A stretch of 64,000 bases of DNA from Acidobacteriota bacterium. Lineage in GTDB: Bacteria > Acidobacteriota > Terriglobia > 2-12-FULL-54-10. The notes beneath the pieces were generated by a model that did no database searches, was not told the DNA's origin, and saw nothing but the letters and a program-made list of their open reading frames with translations. Positions 6,743 through 15,969 of the stretch are shown one piece after another (position 1 is the stretch's first letter; the number at the start of each line of letters is the position of its first letter). The stretch is taken from the NCBI GenBank assembly GCA_016191085.1, contig JACPPJ010000005.1, positions 55,577 through 119,576 of the forward strand, read 5' to 3'. Position numbers and translations under genes: made by a program.

Positions 6743-6956
6743 ACAATTCCGAGAATTCCGCTAATCCCGAAACTCCCGCATGAAGCGAATCAACCGAGGC
6801 TTCCACATACACCGACTAAACCGCTTAAACCGGGCAAACTGCCGCAAACGAGAATCCCGCATAACCGGCGGCAGTCTCGATTCCCGTGAAAACCGCGCAC
6901 TGCTTAAACCGCGAATTCCGTACAAACGGACAATCCCGCGTAAACTGAGGGTTCCG
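6743..6956. repeat. Degenerate tandem array with a 9-bp period
   Basis: From 6743 to 6895 the sequence splits cleanly into 17 nine-base units, most ending in CCG (for example acaattccg, agaattccg, ctaatcccg, aaactcccg, aatcaaccg, actaaaccg, cttaaaccg). After a short slip, six more in-phase units run from 6903 to 6956. The consensus is about NNNAAWYCCG shortened to nine bases. The short open frames across it on both strands show a three-residue Arg-x-x rhythm, as expected from a 9-bp repeat, and are not credible genes. It lies between the phage module and the TPR gene. Confidence 0.85.
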
Positions 6957-7043
6957 AATTGAAGTGGATTGGGAGTAACTAGTCTGGTGAAAAACGTGGC
7001 AATCAAGTTGCCGCTGTCGCGGAAATCGAGCAGAGATGTTAGT

Positions 7044-8129
7044 ATGATTCAAAATATGCGCAGCTATCGTGGGCATCGACTATTCATTGCCGCCAGTTGT
7101 GGGGTCGCTTTTGTTGCTGCTGTGTGGGCGCAGGAGGCCCGCTGGAGCAATCTGAATAGGCAACTCTTCGAATACTACTCTGCCGGCCGTTACGCCGAAG
7201 GCGTATCGATTGCTACGGAGGCGCTGAAGGTCGCCGAAGCGAGCTACGGCCCCAATCACGTGAACGTCGCCACCAGTTTAAACAATGTTGCTGAGATATA
7301 CCGCGCGATGGGACGCTATTCCGATGCGCTGCCTCTGTATCAGCGGGCGCTGCTGATAGCTCAGGCTACCGCTGGCGCCGAGAATGCGTTAGTTGCGGTT
7401 GCGCTGAGCAATATGGGCGAGCTATACAGGGTGCAACGAGACTGGGCGCGAGCTGAGCCGATGTACCGACAAGCGCTGGCCATGCGCGAAAAGATCTCCG
7501 GCCCAGACTCGCCGGATGTGGCGCAGACACTCAACAACCTGGCACTGTCGTACGCGTCGCAAGACAAGGCCGATGACGCGGAGCCGCTCTATCAGCGCGC
7601 CTTGCAGATCTACCGCGATTGGTTCGGCGAGGATCATCCGCTTACCGCCGGCTGCACCAGCAACCTTGCCGACCTGTACAGGAATCAGCGCAAGTTCGCG
7701 CGGGCGTTGCCGCTCTACGAGAGAGCAATCGCCATCAAAGAGAGGAACGGCGGTCCCGAGAATCCCGCCATTGCAGCCGACCTGAACAATGAAGCGCTAC
7801 TTTACGCAGCATGGCGAAAACCTAAAGAAGCGGAGGTACTGTGGCAGCGCGCGCTCGCCATTAAGGAGAGAGCCTACGGCATGCAGAGCCCAACATTGAT
7901 TGTGACGCTTGAAAACCTGGGAGGTTTTTACGCGGACCAGAAGCGCTATCGCGAAGCCGCGCCTTTATTCGAACGCGCTTTGCGGATCAGCGAAAAAATG
8001 CTGGGAGCCGACGCGGCGGGACTGGCGGAACCGCTCGGAAACCTCGCCGCGACGTATAGGAAGATCGGCCAGGAGAGCGAGGCCGAGAAACTCGAAACGC
8101 GCGCCCGGAATATTTCGTCACGCCGCTGA
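7044..8129 (+). CDS. Exported tetratricopeptide-repeat protein (kinesin light chain-like TPR)
   Basis: A hydrophobic signal segment (FIAASCGVAFVAAVWAQEA) suggests export. Seven or so 42-residue TPR units follow, of the kinesin light chain type, with the repeated pattern A-x-x-L-N-N-(L/V)-A-x-x-Y and A-x-P-L-Y-(Q/E)-R-A-L. They cover almost the whole mature protein. TPR arrays of this sort are protein-interaction scaffolds; the partner is unknown. The start is uncertain: ATGs at 7044 and 7056 are both possible, and the frame is open back to 6969. The gene stands alone, convergent with rng, and appears unrelated to the phage module. Such proteins are abundant in Acidobacteria. Confidence 0.85.
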   Translation: MIQNMRSYRGHRLFIAASCGVAFVAAVWAQEARWSNLNRQLFEYYSAGRYAEGVSIATEALKVAEASYGPNHVNVATSLNNVAEIYRAMGRYSDALPLYQRALLIAQATAGAENALVAVALSNMGELYRVQRDWARAEPMYRQALAMREKISGPDSPDVAQTLNNLALSYASQDKADDAEPLYQRALQIYRDWFGEDHPLTAGCTSNLADLYRNQRKFARALPLYERAIAIKERNGGPENPAIAADLNNEALLYAAWRKPKEAEVLWQRALAIKERAYGMQSPTLIVTLENLGGFYADQKRYREAAPLFERALRISEKMLGADAAGLAEPLGNLAATYRKIGQESEAEKLETRARNISSRR

Positions 8130-8164
8130 TGTGCTAACGCTCGGTAAACCGGACGCGCGGCTCG

Positions 8165-10795
8165 CTAGTTGAAATCAAAGTGCTCGACGTGCAGCATGGG
8201 ATCGTTGCGAATGATTACCGGTCTGCCGGTCATCTCTTCGATCTCCTGTAGTATGGTGTTGTCCCGCATCTTTAGCGCTCTACCCACTTCCGGATTTACT
8301 CGCAATGTGATCTGCTTCCGTTCGATCTGCGGCGCGATTTTTCTGGCTTCAGACAAGATTTCATTACAGACCGTTACGATAGACTTCACCAACCCCGAGC
8401 CGGAACAGTAGGAGCATGGCTGGCATAGCGTGCGCTCCAGCGACTGCTTGACACGTTTACGCGTGATGGCGACTAACCCAAATTCGTTGAACGCGAGAAT
8501 CTTCGATGGAGAGCGGTCGTTCTGTAATGCCTCCTCCATCGCCGCCATGACCTTCTGCCGATTCTTCCTCTCATCCATATCAATGAAGTCGATAACGATA
8601 ATTCCGCCCAAATCGCGCAGCCGAATCTGGCGCACGATCTCACGAATCGCCTCGACGTTCGTCTTGACGATGGTGTCCTCCAGCCGGTTCGATTTGCCGA
8701 CGAACTTGCCCGTGTTCACGTCTATGGCGACCAGCGCCTCAGTCTGGTTGATGACGATATAGCCTCCTGATTTCAGCCATACCTTGGGTTTCAGCGCCTT
8801 GTTGATCTCTTCTTGAATTCCCATCTCGTCGAAGATCGGCACGTCCTTGGTGTACAGCTTGACCCGGTTCACCAGCGCCGGCTGGAATTTGCTGACCAGG
8901 CTGACTACGCGTTCGTACTCCTGTTCGTTATCCACCCAGACGGAGCTGAAGTCCGGCGACAACTGGTCACGGAGCGTGCGGAGGACCAGGTTCAGATCGT
9001 GATGCAGGAGCGAAGGCGCCGGAGCTTTCTCCGCTTGAGTCTTGATGTCCGCCCACAAACGCGAGAGGAACAACAGGTCCTGACGCAGATCTTCCTCGCT
9101 GCGTCCTTCGCCTGCGGTACGGACGATGAAGCCCCCCGGAATGTTCCGGCTGTGCTCCAGGATGATTCGTTTCAACCGCTGCCGCTCTTCATCGGACGCA
9201 ATCTTGCGCGATACACCGATATGATCCACGGTCGGCATGTAGACGAGGTAACGGCCCGGCAGAGCGATGTGGGATGTGATCCGCGCCCCCTTTTTCCCCA
9301 GCGGCTCCTTGGCGATTTGTACAATGATCTCCTGACCTTCTTTCAGAAGATCGGCGATGAGTGGATGCTGCGTCTCGCGTTCCCTCGGACGCGGACCGCG
9401 ACTAGCCTGATCCGGGCGTGGCTCCTTGCGTGCCGCCCAGCGCCCCTTGCGCATGTATCTTGGATTGCGGTGCCGGTCTCGGACGGATGCTTGCTGTGCT
9501 GTTTCGCCATCGGCTGCTGCGGCCTGTGCCGGGGCGCCGGGTTCAAGCGGTTCCTCGCCGGCGCCTTGAACGGCTGTTGTTTCGTCAGATTCCTCTGCGG
9601 GCGAGATCGAGCTTTCCGGTGTTTCTCCGATTGCCGCTGTGGCGGCCGCCTCCGCTGCCTCAGCGGATTCGGCTAATGCTGCCGCATTGCCCACCGAAAT
9701 GTCGGACATTTCCGACGCGGGATACGGCTGTTCAGAATCAGACTCGAGGTGAGGAGCTTGAGCGGGGGGCTCGGCTGCAATGAAAGCGGTCTCGGGCGAA
9801 GAGACCTGACGAGCATCCTGCGGCTCCTGGTCCTCGAAACGATGTTGAGGCTCCCGTGATGCTGTTACCGTATTATCTTCGGGATAATCGATTGGCTCGG
9901 ATGGTTCACTCACGTCCGAAATCAGGTTCTCCTTGTACCGCCGTGGCTCAATTCGCTCTTCCGCTAGAGTCTCCGTAGAAGAGAGTTCCGGGCCATGAAT
10001 AGATTCCGGTGCGACTTCACTTTCCTCGGCTGATCCTGCCGCGCTGTCCACGACGGAGCGTTTCGATGAAGATTCTCCGTTCGATTCAGGGGTAACTTGT
10101 TCTGCTTTGTGCGATACCTCATCTGCACTCGGGGATTCAGGGGCAGCCCGTTCTTTATATTTGGCGAGCGACTCCCCCGGCAGTATGATAGGCGGCTCCG
10201 GGGCAGTTGAAGAAGTTGGTGTGACCTCCGGCGTCATCGGCGGGGGCGAACCCTGTGTTCGGCTGGCGTACTTCGATTCGGGGAAACCATCCTTATGATG
10301 CCCGCGTCGCCGGCGTGACCGCCTCGAGAATCGGCCGTGCTCGCCGCCTTGTGGCCCGCGTTCAAACGGCCTGGCAGCAGGGGGTTTCTCCTCCGGTTGT
10401 GGCGTCGCTGCGGGGACCTCTGGAGTTTGCGACTCCGCAGCGATCTCCATAGGCGCAGGCACAGGTTCTGCAGCGGGTGCGGGTGCCAGTTCTGCCGCCG
10501 CTGGATTCTCCTGCATCCGGATGACTTTCTCCTCAACGGTAGAGGCGATTTTGTCGTATTCCTCCTGATCCTCAAGGAAATCTGAAACATAAAGGAAGGC
10601 GTCCCGCTCCAGGCCGATGTCCACGAAAGCGGACTGCATTCCGGGCAGCACCCGAGTTACTCTTCCCTTATATATGCTGCCCGCCAGCGTGTACTCTGAT
10701 TCGCGCTCGTAATAGAGTTCGGTGAGCAGGTCTTCGTCCAGTATGGCGACTTTCGTCTCATGACTGGTGCTGGAAACGATGATTTCTTTTGACAT
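8165..10795 (-). CDS. rng: Ribonuclease G/E with a very long insertion in the S1 domain
   Basis: Endoribonuclease that processes rRNA and begins mRNA decay at single-stranded AU-rich sites. The first 80 residues hold the start of the S1 RNA-binding domain (YKGRVTRVLPGMQSAFVDIG). The domain resumes only at about residue 460 (KEGQEIIVQIAKEPLGKKGA). Between them lie about 380 residues rich in Glu, Ala, Pro and Ser with Arg-rich patches. The catalytic core has the two metal-binding aspartate motifs (VAIDVNTGKFVGKS and IVIDFIDM). The zinc-link is CQPCSYC. The ATG at 10795 has GGAGGAG eight bases upstream; a GTG three codons earlier overlaps that site and is rejected. The insertion probably acts as a scaffold or RNA-binding arm, analogous to the RNase E C-terminal region. 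It lies at the end of the envelope cluster, behind a 645-bp leader. Confidence 0.95.
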   Translation of the reverse strand: MSKEIIVSSTSHETKVAILDEDLLTELYYERESEYTLAGSIYKGRVTRVLPGMQSAFVDIGLERDAFLYVSDFLEDQEEYDKIASTVEEKVIRMQENPAAAELAPAPAAEPVPAPMEIAAESQTPEVPAATPQPEEKPPAARPFERGPQGGEHGRFSRRSRRRRGHHKDGFPESKYASRTQGSPPPMTPEVTPTSSTAPEPPIILPGESLAKYKERAAPESPSADEVSHKAEQVTPESNGESSSKRSVVDSAAGSAEESEVAPESIHGPELSSTETLAEERIEPRRYKENLISDVSEPSEPIDYPEDNTVTASREPQHRFEDQEPQDARQVSSPETAFIAAEPPAQAPHLESDSEQPYPASEMSDISVGNAAALAESAEAAEAAATAAIGETPESSISPAEESDETTAVQGAGEEPLEPGAPAQAAAADGETAQQASVRDRHRNPRYMRKGRWAARKEPRPDQASRGPRPRERETQHPLIADLLKEGQEIIVQIAKEPLGKKGARITSHIALPGRYLVYMPTVDHIGVSRKIASDEERQRLKRIILEHSRNIPGGFIVRTAGEGRSEEDLRQDLLFLSRLWADIKTQAEKAPAPSLLHHDLNLVLRTLRDQLSPDFSSVWVDNEQEYERVVSLVSKFQPALVNRVKLYTKDVPIFDEMGIQEEINKALKPKVWLKSGGYIVINQTEALVAIDVNTGKFVGKSNRLEDTIVKTNVEAIREIVRQIRLRDLGGIIVIDFIDMDERKNRQKVMAAMEEALQNDRSPSKILAFNEFGLVAITRKRVKQSLERTLCQPCSYCSGSGLVKSIVTVCNEILSEARKIAPQIERKQITLRVNPEVGRALKMRDNTILQEIEEMTGRPVIIRNDPMLHVEHFDFN

Positions 10796-10810
10796 GAAAA
10801 ACACTCCTCC

Positions 10811-11455
10811 AGCAGGACGCCTCGACGAGAGGGCGTGGAGGAGCGGGAAATTGAGACGGGCTCACAGGGCGGCGAATTCACCGCCGGTTAGGAACTGGAC
10901 GCCCATGGGATGTATGTTGCGCCAATCTCCCGGCGCCAATTCCAAGAAAGCACGGATCCGGCCGCGGCAGCTACGTCATTCAATGCAGGGTCAATAGGAG
11001 GTTTCGTAATGACCTCCAGCAAAATGCGTGTTCACCTGAGCGTAAGCCATCGCTCTGTACCAGACCTTCGTTTCGATCCAGAGAAACCAGTCAAGATTAC
11101 CTACTCCCCGCTCGGTTCCTCCGGCAAACTCGATGCAAGCCTTCAAGACTCTTCCAGCATCTCCCAACAATCTCTCAAAGATGCGTACTGCAAAATCGAT
11201 TTAAACTTTTTGAAACTGGGGAATTGAAAAACTGCATGTTCCCCCATGGTCGCGGATTCCGTAATTACCGGCCACGACCAGCTAAGCCTCAGGCCTAAGC
11301 GGACCCGATCGTCCCAACGGGCGCATCACGAGCCCCGCTAACCCGGCTCTTTCCGGCACGGGAGTTTGCCTCACTTTCTTTATCTCCTGCAAAGCTAACC
11401 ACCTTTGGCCAGACTGAATGGTGTACAAATCAGTCCCTCGAAACAAAATTATGGG
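10811..11455. other. Gene-poor stretch between rodA and rng
   Basis: About 645 bases with no convincing gene. The minus strand would be the rng leader. A GC-rich part at about 11240-11400 has several self-complementary words (gcctcaggc, ccggctctttccgg) and could fold. One small plus-strand open frame with a good ribosome-binding site is listed separately. No terminator is evident. Confidence 0.5.
11009..11227 (+). CDS. Doubtful small hypothetical protein, 72 residues
   Basis: ATG at 11009 is preceded by AGGAGG at seven bases, which is why it is listed. The product (MTSSKMRVHLSVSHRSVPDL..., Ser-rich, with a hydrophilic tail) has no signal peptide, membrane segment or recognised motif. It lies opposite to rodA and rng in what may be the rng leader. 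Chance is a fair explanation. Confidence 0.25.
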   Translation: MTSSKMRVHLSVSHRSVPDLRFDPEKPVKITYSPLGSSGKLDASLQDSSSISQQSLKDAYCKIDLNFLKLGN

Positions 11456-12544
11456 TCAATTCACGAACCGGCGTACCCGGATGCTGTTCACCAGGCCCAT
11501 GGCCATACAGGTGAACAACACCGAGGTGCCGCCATAGCTCATCAGCGGCAACGGGATGCCGGTGACCGGCACGTAGCCAACCACCATTCCAACATTCACC
11601 AGAATCTGGAAAAAGATAACCGCTGCGACACCGACAATTATGTACATGCCAGCCACATCAGGCGCCGTTTGAGCATTATGCAATAGCCGCAGTAGTAACA
11701 TGAGATACAGCAGCAAACCGACCACGGCGCCGATAAATCCATGTTCTTCAGAAAACGCGGCGTAGATAAAATCCGTATGCGGGACCGGCAAAAACCACAA
11801 TTGCGTTTGCGTTCCCTGGGCGACGCCTTTTCCAAGTAGCTGTCCAGAGCCGACAGCAATCTTCGACTGCAGCATCTGATACCCGGACCGTTTGGGGTCC
11901 AACTCTGGGTTTAAGAAGCTCGTCAGTCGCGCGCGCTGATATGGTTTCAGATGGTGCACCGCCATAGGCAGCGTCAGCACGACCGCGAGAATCATCATTA
12001 CAAAATAGCGCAGCTTCAATCCCGCCATGAACAGCATAACCAGCGCGATGGGCACAACAGTCAGTGCAGTTCCCAAATCCGGCTGTACGGCAATCAGCAC
12101 TCCGGGAACAGCAACGACGGCGAAAACCTTCAGGGTGTCTGCCAGCGTCACATCATCCCGTGGTATGTCGCTAAAAAAACGCGCCAACAAGAGGATAATA
12201 ACCAATTTTACCGGTTCTGACACCTGGAAACTGAAGCCGCCAAAGCGCAACCACCGTCGCGCGCCCGCGACATCAGTGCCAAGCACCAGCACCGCAACGA
12301 GTAAGAGCAGGCTGATGATATACAGAATGGGCATGTGATTCAGCAGATCGTGGTAATCGTAAAGGCAGAGAAAAAACAGGAGACCCAGGCCAATCAACAA
12401 CCAGTAAAACTGTTTCACATGAGCACCGGCAAATTTCGTGTGCACGGTGGTGCTATAAATCTGAAGCAAACCGAGACCGGAGATAGCGACGAGCAGCGCC
12501 AGCAAAGCCCAGTCGAAATCTTTCAGCGAGACGTACTTACCCAT
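11456..12544 (-). CDS. rodA: RodA, SEDS-family peptidoglycan glycosyltransferase
   Basis: Inner-membrane lipid II polymerase of the cell-elongation complex, working with the PBP2 transpeptidase encoded just upstream. It has about ten hydrophobic segments. Typical SEDS words are ARRWLRFGGFSFQVSEPVK, QPDLGTALT, the FSEEHGFIGA loop, and a C-terminal GIPLPLMSYGGTSVL. The 362-residue length is normal. The ATG at 12544 is preferred because AAAGG lies eight bases upstream; a GTG at 12550 overlapping the mrdA stop by one base is also in frame. It is tightly coupled to mrdA. A long non-coding stretch separates it from rng. Confidence 0.95.
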   Translation of the reverse strand: MGKYVSLKDFDWALLALLVAISGLGLLQIYSTTVHTKFAGAHVKQFYWLLIGLGLLFFLCLYDYHDLLNHMPILYIISLLLLVAVLVLGTDVAGARRWLRFGGFSFQVSEPVKLVIILLLARFFSDIPRDDVTLADTLKVFAVVAVPGVLIAVQPDLGTALTVVPIALVMLFMAGLKLRYFVMMILAVVLTLPMAVHHLKPYQRARLTSFLNPELDPKRSGYQMLQSKIAVGSGQLLGKGVAQGTQTQLWFLPVPHTDFIYAAFSEEHGFIGAVVGLLLYLMLLLRLLHNAQTAPDVAGMYIIVGVAAVIFFQILVNVGMVVGYVPVTGIPLPLMSYGGTSVLFTCMAMGLVNSIRVRRFVN

Positions 12545-12549
12545 TGCCA

Positions 12550-14511
12550 CTACCTTTGGGACGCCGAGGTATGCCTACCCCGTAGCTGCGCGATTTCTGG
12601 ATCGGCATCGAGCTTTTCGCCAGGAGCCGGCCGCTCGGCAAATCGCGGCTGTATGCCGTTCTTCTTATCATAGTAAGCTTTGATCACGGCTTTTGTGATG
12701 GGTGCGGCCAGATAGCCGTGTTCGCCGGCTTCGTATAGAACTGCGACCACAATTTCCGGGTTGCGTCGCGGCGCCAATCCGACAAACCAGGCATTGTCTT
12801 TCAAGTGCGCCGCACCCTTGGACGACAAAGCCAAGCTGGCCACCTGTGCGGTGCCGGTTTTGCCGCCGACATCTATTCCGGCGATGCGCGCTCTACCGCC
12901 CGTTCCTCCGCCTTCGTTCACTACACCATACATGCCATCCGTTACCGTAACGACTGTGTGCTCGCTCAAGGGAACTCGTTTGTCCATCGGTGTGGGAACC
13001 TTCCGACCCAGCCTCTCCAACTCTTTCGGGGAAACTAGATGCGGCCGAGCGAAATAACCGCCCGATGCGATTCCGCCGACGCTGTAAGCTATCTGCAATG
13101 GTGTTACGGTTAGCGCACCCTGCCCAATGGCAAGTGAGATAGTTTCACCGGCGTACCATTTCTGACGAAATACCCGTTCTTTCCACTGCTGAGACGGCAT
13201 CGTGCCGGTCTCCTCATTCGGCAGGTCGATGCCCGTTCTGTGTCCCAACCCGAAAGCTTCGGAGTACTCCGCTATACGATCAATGCCCAAGTTCTTACCC
13301 AAATTATAGAAGAACACATCGCAGGAGCGGACTATGGCCTGATGGATGTTTACGGTGCCGTGACCCTTCTTCTGCCAACACCGGAAGTGGCGGCCGTAGA
13401 ACGTAGCGCCTCCTGGGCAGTAGAAGGCCGTGCCATCGTCGGCAACTCCCGATTCGAGCGCGGCAGTGGACATTACGATCTTGTAAACCGACCCGGGCGC
13501 CAACTGCGCCTGGATAGCACGGTTCAGAAGCGGATTACGCGGATCCGAAATCAATTGCGCCCATTCGGACCGCGAGATTCCTTTGGCGAACATGTTCGGA
13601 TCAAAGCTAGGGCGGCTAACCATGGCGAGCACTTCACCCGTACGAGGATCAAGCGCCACCAGCGCGCCGTTGTCGCCTTGGAAGCTCTCTTCGGCGATTT
13701 GCTGCAAATCGTAATCAATCGTCAGACGCAGCGGATGGCCGGGCAGGGGAGCCTTTTCATCGAATAATCCCATGTCGGCGCCTCGGCTGTTCACGATTAC
13801 GCGACGCTCGCCATCAGTACCTCGTAGAATGTCGTCGTATTGCCGCTCCAGCCCGGACTTGCCCACTTGATCTCCCGGTTGAGTCAGGGCCAGCTCTGGG
13901 CGGTCCAGATCGCTTTCGGAGACTTCTCCGACATATCCGAAAAGATTGGCGCCGAAACCATTGAGCGGATACAAGCGGCTCTGGACGCTGACCAGGTCCA
14001 ACTCGGGGAACTCCACCTGGTGCGTCTCTACAAAAGCAATGTCCTGCCGCGACACCTTTTCACGAATAATTATGGGCTTGTACGGCGCCCGTCTCCGCGC
14101 GATCTCAATCTGTTTTGACAACTCGGCAGGATCCATTCCCAGTCCTTCGGCAATGGGAACAATGTGTTCCTGCAGGTTGGCGAGAAACTCCCAATGCACC
14201 ATGATAGTGAACGTAGGGTAATTGTCTACCAGGACGCGGTTCTCACGGTCCAGGATGCGTCCCCTGGGAGCTGCAATTGGCAGGCTCTTCAGATGATTCA
14301 GTTCAGCGAGGCGGGAGTAATACGCGGCTTGGAAAATTTGCAGGCGCCAAAACCCAGTCCCCAAGCCTATAAAACCGACGATAATAATCCACTCCAAAGC
14401 AAGGATTCTGGCTTTGACGGACCGTGTGTCCCTTTCGGCGAATGACATCGAGGCGAGTGCCCTTAGCGGGGAAAAAAGGCGATCAACTTCCGGTTGCGCG
14501 GCCCCGCTCAC
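12550..14511 (-). CDS. mrdA: Penicillin-binding protein 2, elongation transpeptidase
   Basis: Cross-links new peptidoglycan during side-wall growth in the periplasm, anchored by one N-terminal membrane helix (LEWIIIVGFIGLGTGFWRLQIF). The dimerisation region has the AAPRGRILDRENRVLVDNYP motif typical of class B PBPs. The active-site serine is in SVYK (S341 in this numbering). The second motif reads SCD (in RSCDVFFYN) and the third is GGKTGTAQ. The start is GTG at 14511, overlapping the mreD TGA by four bases (GTGA); an ATG at 14448 is an alternative. The order mreD, mrdA, rodA is the usual elongasome order. No mreB or mreC is found in the window. Confidence 0.95.
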   Translation of the reverse strand: MSGAAQPEVDRLFSPLRALASMSFAERDTRSVKARILALEWIIIVGFIGLGTGFWRLQIFQAAYYSRLAELNHLKSLPIAAPRGRILDRENRVLVDNYPTFTIMVHWEFLANLQEHIVPIAEGLGMDPAELSKQIEIARRRAPYKPIIIREKVSRQDIAFVETHQVEFPELDLVSVQSRLYPLNGFGANLFGYVGEVSESDLDRPELALTQPGDQVGKSGLERQYDDILRGTDGERRVIVNSRGADMGLFDEKAPLPGHPLRLTIDYDLQQIAEESFQGDNGALVALDPRTGEVLAMVSRPSFDPNMFAKGISRSEWAQLISDPRNPLLNRAIQAQLAPGSVYKIVMSTAALESGVADDGTAFYCPGGATFYGRHFRCWQKKGHGTVNIHQAIVRSCDVFFYNLGKNLGIDRIAEYSEAFGLGHRTGIDLPNEETGTMPSQQWKERVFRQKWYAGETISLAIGQGALTVTPLQIAYSVGGIASGGYFARPHLVSPKELERLGRKVPTPMDKRVPLSEHTVVTVTDGMYGVVNEGGGTGGRARIAGIDVGGKTGTAQVASLALSSKGAAHLKDNAWFVGLAPRRNPEIVVAVLYEAGEHGYLAAPITKAVIKAYYDKKNGIQPRFAERPAPGEKLDADPEIAQLRGRHTSASQR

Positions 14512-15023
14512 GCCGGCTTTCGGAACCGATCCAGCAGTTTGAAGATTAACATACTAGCGACTGCGTTTACAAGCGAAGCCGCGATCGTCGCGCGCAACGA
14601 TATGTGCGGCGCCTGCCCTAGCAAAGCAACCTGTAACGCGTACACAGCAAACAGATTCACGTAGTACAGCGCCAACACGACCAAGAAACGCACCCCGGAA
14701 CTGTCAGCCTCCATGCGGCTACTTACAATGCCCGCTAAGAAACCAGCGACTGTCTCGCTAACGGCGTAAACGCCAATGGGATCACGCGAAAGACTGTCCT
14801 GCGCAATTCCCACCACAGCTCCGGCCATGACGCCGGCGACAGGACTGCGCCGGGCCAGTGCGAAGTAAATCACCACCAGTAGAGGGAGCTCCAAAATTCT
14901 GAGTGAATTGAAGTACAGCGGGAGATAAGCCTGCAACACCAGCGCAAACAGCGGTACCAGTATAAGCGCGGCGATATGAAACCGGCAGACCTCAGCGGGC
15001 CGCAACGGCTCGGTTTCCAGCAT
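14508..15023 (-). CDS. mreD: MreD, rod-shape determining membrane protein
   Basis: A 171-residue polytopic protein with five or so hydrophobic helices: FHIAALILVPLFALVLQAYL, then a helix at LELPLLVVIYFALA. The GVMAGAVVGIAQDSLSRDPIG segment follows, characteristic of MreD. It belongs to the elongation complex in the inner membrane with MreC, PBP2 and RodA. The ATG at 15023 has AAGGGG nearby. Normally mreB and mreC lie upstream; here the upstream gene is a DUF3108 protein across a 120-bp gap, so mreBC must be elsewhere. Confidence 0.9.
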   Translation of the reverse strand: MLETEPLRPAEVCRFHIAALILVPLFALVLQAYLPLYFNSLRILELPLLVVIYFALARRSPVAGVMAGAVVGIAQDSLSRDPIGVYAVSETVAGFLAGIVSSRMEADSSGVRFLVVLALYYVNLFAVYALQVALLGQAPHISLRATIAASLVNAVASMLIFKLLDRFRKPA

Positions 15024-15143
15024 TACCCCTTCTCGTCAGTTGCGGGTACTCGCAACCTTGTACTCACAAATATCTCTCTTATTGTAGTGGGATGCTACTG
15101 GAGAATCCGGCCGTATACGATGCGCTACGGTAGCGCGGGAGGC

Positions 15144-15968
15144 TCACGGATTACCTTCCGCCCTTTCCACTCCGATCAGCGACGCCGTGATAGTCCCAAC
15201 ACCGATCTGAGCCCTCATCTGTACGGGGACGTGGTTCGCATCGTCGGTAAACCACACGAACATCCGTCCCTTACCCTTATAGAGATTGCCGGAGAAAAGA
15301 TCGGGTTCCACACGGATTGTCTGAAACGTTCCGATAGCGGTCTTCACTTCTTCCCTAGCATCAACTTCCAAGTGCAGGGTTACGGTGCGGGCTCCGTCAT
15401 TTACTGGGACGTCAATCGGCTGGCCCACTGTGAGCGGGCGGCTCCGGACGAAATAGATGACTGAGAGGATGTCGTGCACGCAATCCGGAATTACGGACTG
15501 GGCTTGCCGGGGAGGCGCGCTTCCGCCGACTTCGCGATCCGTCAGGATAGCCAGCTTGCGCCGCTGGTCGAACAGCAGAGTTAATGAGCGGTGCCGGTCT
15601 CCTTCGTTGATGGTCTTGCGAATCTCGCTCGAACACAGGGTCGGATTACGGAAAATTGAAATGTATTCGTCATCTACTTTGTAGATGTTGGAAACGTAGC
15701 CGGTGGAACTTGCTCTAGCGGTGACCTTCCATCGCGCTTGAGAGTTCTCATCCCTCGTCAGCAGCAGTTCCGCCCTCCCGGCGGGAACCGAACGCCAACT
15801 GACGGCGTACCGCAGTTTTTCTCCGGCCCCAAACGGCAGCTTCGGGGATTGAGCCGCGCTGCGCGTCGCCGCCACACCAGCCACGACCAGCAGCGCCAGT
15901 ACCGCGCCCGCCGCCCAATTTTGCAAACGTGCCAAACATTCCCCTTTCGCAGTTCGCGACTCCCGCAC
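15144..15968 (-). CDS. DUF3108-family exported protein
   Basis: A 274-residue protein with a signal-type segment (AAGAVLALLVVAGVAATRSAAQS) and a beta-rich mature domain. The family pattern is GEKLRYAVSWRSVPAGRAEL near the N-terminus, a central VHDILSVIYFVRSRPL, and a C-terminal KGKGRMFVWFTDDANHVPVQM. DUF3108 proteins are periplasmic or outer-membrane associated, of unknown function, and often sit near envelope genes, as here. The GTG start at 15968 is two bases after the stop of the ICMT-like gene, so it is in the same operon. Confidence 0.8.
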   Translation of the reverse strand: MRESRTAKGECLARLQNWAAGAVLALLVVAGVAATRSAAQSPKLPFGAGEKLRYAVSWRSVPAGRAELLLTRDENSQARWKVTARASSTGYVSNIYKVDDEYISIFRNPTLCSSEIRKTINEGDRHRSLTLLFDQRRKLAILTDREVGGSAPPRQAQSVIPDCVHDILSVIYFVRSRPLTVGQPIDVPVNDGARTVTLHLEVDAREEVKTAIGTFQTIRVEPDLFSGNLYKGKGRMFVWFTDDANHVPVQMRAQIGVGTITASLIGVERAEGNP

Positions 15969-15969
15969 A

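Noticed and set aside
6761..7006. 81-codon minus-strand frame and 60-codon plus-strand frame over the 9-bp array
   Set aside because: Both are explained by the periodic Arg-rich reading of a 9-bp repeat; no ribosome-binding site or domain.
11310..11375. Resemblance to a GEMM/c-di-GMP riboswitch on the minus strand (ggcaaact ... ggaaag ... ggggct)
   Set aside because: The conserved GACGCAAAGCC segment and the P1 pairing are missing; the words shared are too short.
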